NCBI RefSeq assembly: GCF_000188155.2
Contig: NZ_KE124774.1
Coordinates: forward strand, 285,501 to 349,500
Origin: Methylocystis sp. ATCC 49242
GTDB taxonomy: Bacteria > Pseudomonadota > Alphaproteobacteria > Rhizobiales > Beijerinckiaceae
Length of the DNA stretch: 64,000 bases
Direction: 5' to 3'
Under the pieces are notes generated by a model, which saw only the letters and a program-made list of their open reading frames with translations, did no database searches and was not told the origin of the DNA. This document shows positions 47,989 to 54,429 of the stretch, piece by piece. Positions within the stretch are counted from its first letter, which is position 1. Each line of letters opens with the position of its first letter. The position numbers and the translations under genes are program-made.

Positions 47989-50598
47989 CTATTCGCCCTT
48001 CTGCGCCGACGCCGTGAAGTTGCGATTTTGCTCGGCCCGAATGGTGCCGATCTTCGCCGACGCGGCGCCAGCCGCCGCGCTCAAAGCGTTGACCTTGCCC
48101 GTCGCCCCCGACGCCGCCGCGCCGACCTGGTGAAGGAGCCCGAGTAAGGTTTGAACCTTGCCGATTCCCGCGTCTACGCTGCCCGTATCGACATGCGGCG
48201 CGACGGACAGGTTCAGCCCCTCGAACGCCGTGCGCGCGCCTTCCGCTGCGCCCTTCGCCGCCTCTGCGCTCGATGCGTCCACTTGCGGTGTCACTGTCGT
48301 GTTGAGTGCGGCGAAGCGATCGGACGCCCCCTCAATCGATCCCTTGAAGGCGTCGAGCGGCCCAACATCTACACGGGGCGTGACGACCATCTCCTGCGGA
48401 GGAATAGGCGGGATATCTTCGACCTTGGGAGTGACGCGAAGCTCTTGCGGCGTGAACGGCGGGACAGGCTCGACTTTCGGAGTGACGACCATCTCCTGCG
48501 CCGCAGGAGCTTGCGCCGCCGGGATCGGCCGCGCCTTCGCGTCCTCGCGCAACATGCGCGGGGCGAGCGTCGGGGCGGGCTTTGGTGGCAAGATCGCTTG
48601 TGGAGTAATGACAGGCGCCGCCGGCGGAACGCGCTCCACATCCTTCGCCCGGAGGCTCAGCGGGCGCACGGTGGGCGCGGCCGGCGCGGGCTTTTCGGCA
48701 GGCGCGGGTCGCTCCGCAACCGCAGCCGAATTTTCGCCCGTTTTGTCAACCGGCGCATGTCGCAGGCCGTGCGTGTAGCCGCCGGGCTGGCGCGGCGGCT
48801 GCGCCGTGATCTTCGTGCCAGGCAGTTCCAATTGCGCTTTCGCAGCGTCGAGTGCGCTGGCGTCGAGCGTGATCGGTATTCCCTGCATCTTGCGAAACGC
48901 CGGAAGGTTGCTCGCGCTTATGCCGCCGGCGACGCCCATCGGGCCAGCGTCCTTGCTCTTCGCCCAGTCCTTCGCCTTGACAGATATTTGCGGCAATTGC
49001 TGAAACACGGGACGGGGCGGCTCGGGAGCCGCCGGCGGCTGATTGATCTTCAGCCGCTTCTCCAAGTCAACCACGGACTCGCCGACAGGCGTGGCGCGGG
49101 AGCGGGCCTTCTCGCTCTCTTCGGTCGCCGCGCGCATCCGGTTTGCAGCCGACGCCCATTTATCGGCGATGCTGTCGAGCCACGGGAGAACAACCGGCTT
49201 CGCGGCCTGCGCGGCGATATCCAGAAGCGACTGCTTCAGCTTTTCGAGCTTCGCTTCGGTCGTCCCGGTTTCGATATCCATGGCGCCCTGCATGGATTTG
49301 CGCCACGTTCCGCCGCCAAGATAATCGAGCAGGCGAATGATCTCGGGAAGCGCTTGCTGCATGCGTGTGGCTTCGTCCCACCATTCGGCGCCTACCAGCG
49401 ATTTCATGGTGCCGACGGAATTTTTCGCCTTTCCGACGCGCTCAAGGAGATCAATCATCGTCTCCATTGGCTTTGTCTGCATTCCTTCTTCGACTTGCTT
49501 GCCGGACAGTCCAATTTCCTTGAATGCAGCGGCCGCACCTTTCCCGAGCGTTGACGCGGTGCGCAGCTTCGACGTGAACGCTGTCAGAAACCGCGCCGCC
49601 ACGTCGGTTTCCATCCCGACGCCGCGGAGGGCGGTCATCATCGCGAGGGCGTCATTCTCGCCGACGCCCGCCGCCTTCATGCCTGCCATGGCGCGCTGCG
49701 ACATCGCGCCAATGTCTTTTTCAGCCGCCGCAGACACGTCGCCCAAGCCGTTGATCTTGTCGGCGAACACTTCGAGGTCTGCGATAGATTTGCCCGTCTG
49801 CGCCCTCACCTCGGTCAGCATCTGCGCAGCCTCACGGGCGCTAATGTCCCAAGCAGTCGAGACCTTCGCGCCAAGCAGGGCAAAGGCGTCCAAATCCTTA
49901 TAGGCAACGCCCGACTGCCCGCCCTGCGCGAAGATGGCGGCCACATCCTGATAGCTCTTGCCGATGCTCGTCGAGACGTTCGCGATCTTGCGGTCGAGCG
50001 TTGACCAGCTATCGCCCGCGTCGAGCGTGACCTTCTTCTGAATTTCCGCGAACGCCTTGTTGCGGCTGATCGCCTCTTTGATCGCGACCGTGGAGACGCC
50101 GCCGACCGCCGCGCCAGCAACCGCCGCGCCGCCCATGCCAACCATCATGCCGGCCGCGCCCGGCAGGGCAAACGAGGCAACGTCGGACGCTTTTGCGCCG
50201 ATACCGCTGAACCGGCCGACGCCATGCGTGGCAGATGCGGCGATGGCCTTGTTCAACGCTATCCGCTCGCGCACGGACGCCTTTGCCGCCGCGAGGATCT
50301 GCTTCTCCTTCGCGAGCATCATCGCGGGGCCCTTAGACGACCACGCTTGCGCGCCCATCGCCTGCTTTTGCGCCCGCGCATAGGCCAGCCATTCCGCGCG
50401 CACGTCGCGCAGCTCGGCGCCGGTGAGTTTCAAGCTCGCGAGCTGACGGCGAAACGGATCAGAGCCCGCCTTTCCCATGCCTTTGGCTACAGCCGCCGCC
50501 GCCTTCTCGGCGTCCTTGAGCGCCTGCGCGACCGTGCGCGCCGGCCGGGAAACGTCGTCAATGAGACGGACGGTTAAGGAGCTTGTGAGGGAAGCCAT
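47989..50598 (-). CDS. Phage tail tape-measure-like protein
   Basis: 869 residues. The N-terminal ~110 residues are helical (TVAQALKDAEKAAAAVAKGM). A hydrophobic Gly/Ala stretch (GAAGMMVGMGGAAVAGAAVG) leads into the TP901-type core: TLDRKIANVSTSIGKSYQDV, AIFAQGGQSGVAYKDLDAFA, MLTEVRAQTGKSIADLEVFA and LRGVGMETDVAARFLTAFTS. The C-terminal third is Pro-rich with three imperfect repeats around VTPKVEPVPP and VTPRVDVGP, then a helical end. Tape measures set tail length and are injected with the DNA. No other tail gene is adjacent, which is odd. AAAGGA precedes the ATG. Confidence 0.75.
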   Translation of the reverse strand: MASLTSSLTVRLIDDVSRPARTVAQALKDAEKAAAAVAKGMGKAGSDPFRRQLASLKLTGAELRDVRAEWLAYARAQKQAMGAQAWSSKGPAMMLAKEKQILAAAKASVRERIALNKAIAASATHGVGRFSGIGAKASDVASFALPGAAGMMVGMGGAAVAGAAVGGVSTVAIKEAISRNKAFAEIQKKVTLDAGDSWSTLDRKIANVSTSIGKSYQDVAAIFAQGGQSGVAYKDLDAFALLGAKVSTAWDISAREAAQMLTEVRAQTGKSIADLEVFADKINGLGDVSAAAEKDIGAMSQRAMAGMKAAGVGENDALAMMTALRGVGMETDVAARFLTAFTSKLRTASTLGKGAAAAFKEIGLSGKQVEEGMQTKPMETMIDLLERVGKAKNSVGTMKSLVGAEWWDEATRMQQALPEIIRLLDYLGGGTWRKSMQGAMDIETGTTEAKLEKLKQSLLDIAAQAAKPVVLPWLDSIADKWASAANRMRAATEESEKARSRATPVGESVVDLEKRLKINQPPAAPEPPRPVFQQLPQISVKAKDWAKSKDAGPMGVAGGISASNLPAFRKMQGIPITLDASALDAAKAQLELPGTKITAQPPRQPGGYTHGLRHAPVDKTGENSAAVAERPAPAEKPAPAAPTVRPLSLRAKDVERVPPAAPVITPQAILPPKPAPTLAPRMLREDAKARPIPAAQAPAAQEMVVTPKVEPVPPFTPQELRVTPKVEDIPPIPPQEMVVTPRVDVGPLDAFKGSIEGASDRFAALNTTVTPQVDASSAEAAKGAAEGARTAFEGLNLSVAPHVDTGSVDAGIGKVQTLLGLLHQVGAAASGATGKVNALSAAAGAASAKIGTIRAEQNRNFTASAQKGE

Positions 50599-50618
50599 TG
50601 GTTATCCTTTCACCTGGT

Positions 50619-51125
50619 CTAAGGCGCCAATTCGTCCGCGCGCCGCTCAAAATCGGCTCGGGCTTCGTCGAGAGCCTCTTCAAGCCGCGCCTCGATCGTC
50701 TCTCGCAAGTTCAGATCGCGTGTGCACGCCGCCGGGACGCCCGCCAGCCGGGAGCGAAGCGAGCCAAGGATGTCGGAAAAGACAGGCTCGATTTCCGTCA
50801 TAGGGATGAGCTCGCCTTGTTTGATGGCGACGCGGAGGCGGATTTCTTCGGCGCGTGCTCTTTGGACTTCGGCGGCCGCTTCAGATTTCGACGTCTTCTT
50901 CGACTCGGTCTTCAAATTCTCGGTATAGGCGGCAATCACTTCGCCGATCGGGACAACGCCGGGCCCCTCCTTCGTCACGCGGCCATCCGTGCATAGCTGG
51001 CGCACCCACCTGTCCGTCACGCCAAGCAAATCGGCGGCGTTCCGAATTGTGACGAGCGTGCGGCTATGGATCGTCTGAATGGCCCGTTCCGCCGGTCCCG
51101 TCGCCCCTCTTTTTCGTGTCGTCAT
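50619..51125 (-). CDS. Small terminase-like DNA-packaging protein (Nu1-type)
   Basis: 168 residues. An N-terminal winged-helix (TLVTIRNAADLLGVTDRWVR, QLCTDGRVTKEGPGVVPIGE, VIAAYTENL) is followed by a long charged helix (AEVQRARAEEIRLRVAIKQG, ELIPMTEIEPVFSDILGSLR, SRLAGVPA). The run from helix-turn-helix to K-x-G-E-L(I/V)P...V...LxSRLxxxPxR is what phage Nu1-like small terminases show. A small terminase without a large one is the usual way satellites redirect packaging. GGGGA lies 7 bases before the ATG. Confidence 0.75.
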   Translation of the reverse strand: MTTRKRGATGPAERAIQTIHSRTLVTIRNAADLLGVTDRWVRQLCTDGRVTKEGPGVVPIGEVIAAYTENLKTESKKTSKSEAAAEVQRARAEEIRLRVAIKQGELIPMTEIEPVFSDILGSLRSRLAGVPAACTRDLNLRETIEARLEEALDEARADFERRADELAP

Positions 51126-51416
51126 CGGGCAATCCCCATTGTTTTATCGACCTTTTCGATAGACTAGACCGGAACGGAACCGGAAAAATCAAAAAATCGA
51201 ATATAATCAACGATCGGGGTCGCCGCCCGCAGGTGGCCGAAAAAATGGCCAAAAGGAACCATCAATTATTTCAATTACTTAGCCGATGCTGGTTGCGGAA
51301 TGGCTCAGCATATGCTTGCAATGGCAAAGGCAATGCTTGTTCGGCGGCGGCTGGGATGAGCGCGCCCCGGCCGCCGCCTTCGCCACGGGTGATCTAAGTC
51401 CGTGGCGAATCCTCTG
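51126..51416. other. Intergenic stretch upstream of the terminase-like gene
   Basis: 291 bases without a supported gene. It contains an AT-rich patch (about 51176-51215) and a half-match to the iteron-like unit near 51231 (AGGTGGCCGAAAAAATGGCC). A promoter for the terminase-like and tape-measure-like genes is expected here. The packaging site (cos or pac) could also be here, but I cannot identify one. Confidence 0.45.
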
Positions 51417-51785
51417 TTAGCGTCCGTGCGAGATAATAGCCCCGGCCTGGCGGGCCCCGATCGAAGACGACGACACCATCGTGCGCAGGGCGCCGATGGC
51501 CTGTTCGGCGCTCATCTCCGTCTCGAAGGCGAGGTGCCGCGCCGCTGCCTCTCGTCCGCGTGCGGCGTCGCTCGTCAAGATTGCGGTTATGCGGGCGCGC
51601 TCGTCCTTTGCCCCAAGTGTAAGCCCCTCCGCGAAGCCGGCCTCGCGGCCCTCCGCGAGCCCCGTCAATTTTCCGTCGAGAAAGCCCTGGTCAAATGACC
51701 CGTCGTCGTGCGCTTGCTGCAATCCCTCGGCGCGACCGAGTGCGCGTTGACGTTCGAGTTCTTCGCCGTCGTAAAGTTTGCTCAT
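51417..51785 (-). CDS. Capsid scaffold-like protein without protease domain
   Basis: 122 residues from the ATG at 51785 (GGAG six bases before). The N-terminal half is a polar coiled region (GRAEGLQQAHDDGSFDQGFL, TGLAEGREAGFAEGLTLGAK). The C-terminal half, KDERARITAILTSDAARGRE, AAARHLAFETEMSAEQAIGA, matches the scaffold tail that in many alphaproteobacterial phages is fused to the S49/ClpP prohead protease. Here the protease part is absent, and no capsid gene follows. A stand-alone scaffold is what capsid-size-changing satellites encode (inference). A remnant of a protease gene is the alternative. Confidence 0.6.
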   Translation of the reverse strand: MSKLYDGEELERQRALGRAEGLQQAHDDGSFDQGFLDGKLTGLAEGREAGFAEGLTLGAKDERARITAILTSDAARGREAAARHLAFETEMSAEQAIGALRTMVSSSSIGARQAGAIISHGR

Positions 51786-51794
51786 TTTCATCTC

Positions 51795-52163
51795 CTATTG
51801 TGTCTTGATAAGTTGCTTGATCGTGATCATGCCCGCTGCGACGACTGACGGGCCTTCATTCGGGACAACCCGGATCTGATAAAAGTATTTGCCCGGAATG
51901 GTCTTCGTGTCTTCTTCCTCGAAGTAGACGTAAAGCACCCACCATTGAACGCCGCCGATGTTCTCTTGCAGGACAGACGCCCCTGACGCCGGAGACGATT
52001 TCGACAGAACTGGAACGCCATCGAGCGTCGCCGCCATCCTGAAATGCCCGACCGGGCTCGTGAGCGCCGCCGGGGCGAGCCCGGTTCCATCGGCAAGGGG
52101 GAATCGAAGGGTGACGCGGTCGCCAGCGTAAAACGAAACATTCTGGTTTTCCCTCGCGCCCAT
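51795..52163 (-). CDS. Phage-like beta-rich protein, 122 residues
   Basis: The sequence is rich in beta-strand patterns: NVSFYAGDRVTLRFPLADGT, VGHFRMAATLDGVPVLSK, VQWWVLYVYFEEEDTKTIPG and KYFYQIRVVPNEGPSVVAAG. This resembles small structural or baseplate-associated proteins of tailed phages with an Ig-like fold, but no family can be named. It lies 15 bases after the 341-residue gene and 9 bases before the scaffold-like gene, so it is in the same transcript. Confidence 0.55.
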   Translation of the reverse strand: MGARENQNVSFYAGDRVTLRFPLADGTGLAPAALTSPVGHFRMAATLDGVPVLSKSSPASGASVLQENIGGVQWWVLYVYFEEEDTKTIPGKYFYQIRVVPNEGPSVVAAGMITIKQLIKTQ

Positions 52164-52178
52164 TTCCGATCCCCTTGA

Positions 52179-53204
52179 TCAGCTATCGCGCGGCGCCGGC
52201 GCGGTGTCGGAGAGGCCCAAAACCGCCCTCGGATCGCATTCGGGGCGGCGATGGATTGTGAGACCGGCTTCCTGCGCCGCCGCGATCAACGATTCCTCGT
52301 CGCGCTCGGCGGCGAGAATTGCGGATTTGCACTGCGCGGTTTTCTTCGCGCGGGTCTCGGGCGAAAGCGCCGATGCGTCGTCGGAATTTTCGTCAATCTC
52401 GCGTTCGATCGCGGCGATGAGCGAGTCGCGGTGCAGCCAACAAAACATCGACTCAGTGTCTGTGACGCGATGAAACGGCAGGGAGACCATCTTCCCCTCG
52501 ACTGCGACGGCGCCGCCGCCCGCGATGACAGTGGGAAATTCGAACGGTCGGCCAGCTTCGATCGAGATAAGCGTGTTCGGCCGGCCGCGCTCGGCGAGGG
52601 CTTCGATTTTTGTCCGCGCCATCTGTTTTGCGACGCTCGAATGAATAGGTGCGTCGGCGACCGCCTGCGCGTCCTCGCGCAATTTTTCCAATTGCTTGCG
52701 CACGCGCGCGACCGCCTGCTGATGAGTCTCGCCCTTGCCGAGCGTCGCGGCAACAGGCGGAGCTGCCTCGACCGGGTCGCTCAGGCGCTTGATATAACTT
52801 TCGAGGGTCTCGCGCACGGCGGCGAGGTGACGCCATTTCGCCGCGCGCTCGTCATACGCGGCCTGCAAGCGATCGATTTCCGCTGTCAGTTTCGCGATTT
52901 TTTCGCGTTCGCGGACGATCGCGGGGTCGTCTTCGCGATGTGCGCGACCATCATGGCGCCCGTTAATGTAAGAGCCGATCCACACTTCAGAGCGCTGGCG
53001 CTTTTCGCGCAATTCGGTCAGCTCGTCTTGCAAAGGTCGCAACACCGCGTGCGCGTCGGACGCCTCACGCCGGATTGATCGGAGCTTGTCTGCGGCGGGA
53101 GGAGGAAGGCGGTCGATCGGATCGGCGACGAATGTCGGATTGGAGCCCTTGCCGGGCTCGCGGACTTCGGCGGACTCGGTGCGGAAGGGGTTGAGAAAGT
53201 TCAT
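52179..53204 (-). CDS. Coiled-coil element protein, 341 residues, unknown
   Basis: Residues about 40-190 form a long charged coiled coil (KLRSIRREASDAHAVLRPLQ, DELTELREKRQRSEVWIG, REREKIAKLTAEIDRLQAAY). After it comes a compact part (LISIEAGRPFEFPTVIAGGG, MVSLPFHRVTDTESMFCWLH) with possible beta structure, and a Pro-rich end. Hypothetical proteins of this kind occur in alphaproteobacterial phages next to the head genes. I do not recognise the family. GAGG precedes the ATG. It is the first large gene of the morphogenesis-like group. Confidence 0.6.
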   Translation of the reverse strand: MNFLNPFRTESAEVREPGKGSNPTFVADPIDRLPPPAADKLRSIRREASDAHAVLRPLQDELTELREKRQRSEVWIGSYINGRHDGRAHREDDPAIVREREKIAKLTAEIDRLQAAYDERAAKWRHLAAVRETLESYIKRLSDPVEAAPPVAATLGKGETHQQAVARVRKQLEKLREDAQAVADAPIHSSVAKQMARTKIEALAERGRPNTLISIEAGRPFEFPTVIAGGGAVAVEGKMVSLPFHRVTDTESMFCWLHRDSLIAAIEREIDENSDDASALSPETRAKKTAQCKSAILAAERDEESLIAAAQEAGLTIHRRPECDPRAVLGLSDTAPAPRDS

Positions 53205-53219
53205 GTGGGCCTCGTTAGT

Positions 53220-53543
53220 TCACATCAACTTGCGCCGACTCCATCGCCAAGAAAACCCCGTCGCGCTCGCCAAATTCGCCAAATTCGCCAACGCCGGATT
53301 TTTTCTAAGAAACGCACGCAAGCCTCGTTCCGAAAACTGCCAACTACCGGTCGGTAGTTTCCATCCGAAACCGTGCTGACGTGCGTCGCGGTAGAGTGAT
53401 GAGAACGATCGTTTAGCGATCCTCGAGGCCTCGTTAGTTGAGAGCGTGCGATCCGGCTTCGCGGTAGACTTTTCCCTCGCTTCGAGTTCGTCGGCGAGCT
53501 GCGCGGCGAGGCGGGCCAGCTCTCGAAGTTCATCGGCGTTCAT
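53220..53543 (-). CDS. Helix-turn-helix protein, 107 residues
   Basis: From the ATG at 53543: a helical N-terminus (ELRELARLAAQLADELEARE), then LSTNEASRIAKRSFSSLYRD, ARQHGFGWKLPTGSWQFSER and GLRAFLRKNP. The second part looks like a winged or excisionase-type DNA-binding fold with S/T-rich entry helix and tryptophan in the wing. A tandem unit in the DNA (AAATTCGCC repeated at about 53273-53291) encodes the LANLANLA run. Its start overlaps the end of the gene before it by 14 bases. Confidence 0.55.
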   Translation of the reverse strand: MNADELRELARLAAQLADELEAREKSTAKPDRTLSTNEASRIAKRSFSSLYRDARQHGFGWKLPTGSWQFSERGLRAFLRKNPALANLANLASATGFSWRWSRRKLM

Positions 53544-53763
53544 TGCGCGTCCCCCGATTGCGGCCACAGGGGACCGCTGGCGAGTTTTTCGATGTGTGCG
53601 CTAGCGTGGTAGCGGGCGCTCGCGTTTCGCGCACGAGCGGGTCGTTTTTGGCGATCTGGCGCAGGGCGAATGCGATCTCGGCGCGCTCCTCGAAAAAGGA
53701 ATGCGGATCGCGGCGAGATGGGGAGAGGCGCTCCACGCGCGCGGCGAGTTCGGAAAGCGTCAT
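53530..53763 (-). CDS. Element protein, 77 residues, unknown
   Basis: The ATG at 53763 overlaps the previous stop (ATGA). MTLSELAARVERLSPSRRDP and HSFFEERAEIAFALRQIAKN are shared features of short hypothetical phage proteins; the C-terminal third is basic. It is the third gene in a chain of four overlapping short genes. Function unknown. Confidence 0.5.
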   Translation of the reverse strand: MTLSELAARVERLSPSRRDPHSFFEERAEIAFALRQIAKNDPLVRETRAPATTLAHTSKNSPAVPCGRNRGTRNERR

Positions 53764-53993
53764 CTCATTTCCTCCTCGACGACGGTCATGACGGCCTTTT
53801 GCAACTCGAGCATCGTGTCGGGGTCCGGCCGGTCGAAGGTCGCGAGCATCTCGCGGGCGCACTGTCTCGATCGGGCGGCGATTAGTGCGTTGTTCGCGTC
53901 ATCCGGGAGATGGGCGACGACGCGCTCGACGACGGCGAGCCTGAATGCGAGGCTCGCGGTGAGGTCGCGTGTGAGCGGCGGCCGGCGGGTCAT
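53760..53993 (-). CDS. Element protein, 77 residues, helical
   Basis: MTRRPPLTRDLTASLAFRLA then VVERVVAHLPDDANNALIAA, REMLATFDRP and LELQKAVMTVVEEEMR. All-helical by pattern. ATGA overlaps with both neighbours show coupled translation. No family recognised. Confidence 0.5.
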   Translation of the reverse strand: MTRRPPLTRDLTASLAFRLAVVERVVAHLPDDANNALIAARSRQCAREMLATFDRPDPDTMLELQKAVMTVVEEEMR

Positions 53994-54271
53994 CCGAGCA
54001 CCTCGATGCGGTCGGCGCGAAGGTCGAGGCGAAGGCGCGGACTGTGAGAGCTGTCGTCGATACGGAAGCTCGGGACGCCGACGACGCGGACGCGCTGGCC
54101 AGGTCGTAGGGCCATGGCGGCGGCGCGCACCGCGTCTTCGACCGCGACGACGTTCCAGCTCCGCCCCTGCTTCTCCCGCGCCACGAGTTTGGCGAAAGGC
54201 CTCCCGTCGAAGCGGGCCTCGATCCGGGCGAGTGAGTGGACGAAGGCGGTAACTTCAGCTTGACAGCTCAT
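53990..54271 (-). CDS. Small OB-fold-like protein, 93 residues
   Basis: MSCQAEVTAFVHSLARIEAR, DGRPFAKLVAREKQ, WNVVAVEDAVRAAAMALRPG and QRVRVVGVPSFRIDD, RLRLDLRADRIEVLG. The order of strands and the phrase ALRPGQRVRVVG resemble primosomal/SSB-like OB folds. As it lies beside the Prim-Pol/helicase gene, it could be the single-strand-binding partner of the element (inference). AGGAG stands 8 bases before the ATG. Confidence 0.5.
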   Translation of the reverse strand: MSCQAEVTAFVHSLARIEARFDGRPFAKLVAREKQGRSWNVVAVEDAVRAAAMALRPGQRVRVVGVPSFRIDDSSHSPRLRLDLRADRIEVLG

Positions 54272-54304
54272 CGGCGGCTCCTGATTTTATTGTTAAGGTC
54301 GCGT

Positions 54305-54428
54305 CCGCACCTTCCGCACCTTAGGTGCGGATGAAGTGCGGAGGGTTCGGCAAAACCGCATCCGCCGCACCTCCCTTATAGGGGTGCGGGGTGCGGTGCG
54401 GATGCGAGGCGCGGGAAGTAAGGTGCGG
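54305..54428. repeat. Iteron-like cluster: eight GGTGCGG heptamers
   Basis: GGTGCGG occurs at 54324, 54383, 54390, 54395 and 54422; its complement CCGCACC at 54305, 54314 and 54365. An inverted pair, CCGCACCTTAGGTGCGG, lies at 54314-54330. The cluster fills the gap between the Prim-Pol/helicase gene and the OB-fold-like gene. It may be the element's replication origin or a repressor array. The sequence differs from the GGTGGCCA cluster at 45.6 kb. Confidence 0.65.
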
Positions 54429-54429
54429 A

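Larger units (their letters stand above)
47709..48017 (+). pseudogene. Paralogue of the 168-residue gene's middle segment, no start codon
   Basis: A plus-strand frame reads RRNERQLALIALDLEKLFAE, DAKKRQVAGLKKGNSQDK, VPADLREQTTRRQNESSEQA, AKVVGASGRGVQMAKKVAAP and FSLPKIGEWTLPIR. The block from LEKLFAEDAKKRQV and the block EQAAKVVGASGRGV are shared with 44913-45419. The C-terminus here looks like the natural form of the family (AKKV...G..TL). There is no usable start codon after the upstream stop, and its frame differs from the repressor just before it. It is a 5'-truncated copy, or it needs frameshifting from an ATG at 47719. Confidence 0.6.

Noticed and set aside
51116-51397. A 93-codon plus-strand frame upstream of the terminase-like gene
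   Set aside because: Its composition is low in hydrophobic residues, it has no ribosome-binding site, and it overlaps the expected promoter region.
53268-53292. A short tandem repeat as a CRISPR or phase-variation tract
   Set aside because: The 9-base unit is in frame (LAN repeats), with only two to three copies; length change would not shift the frame.
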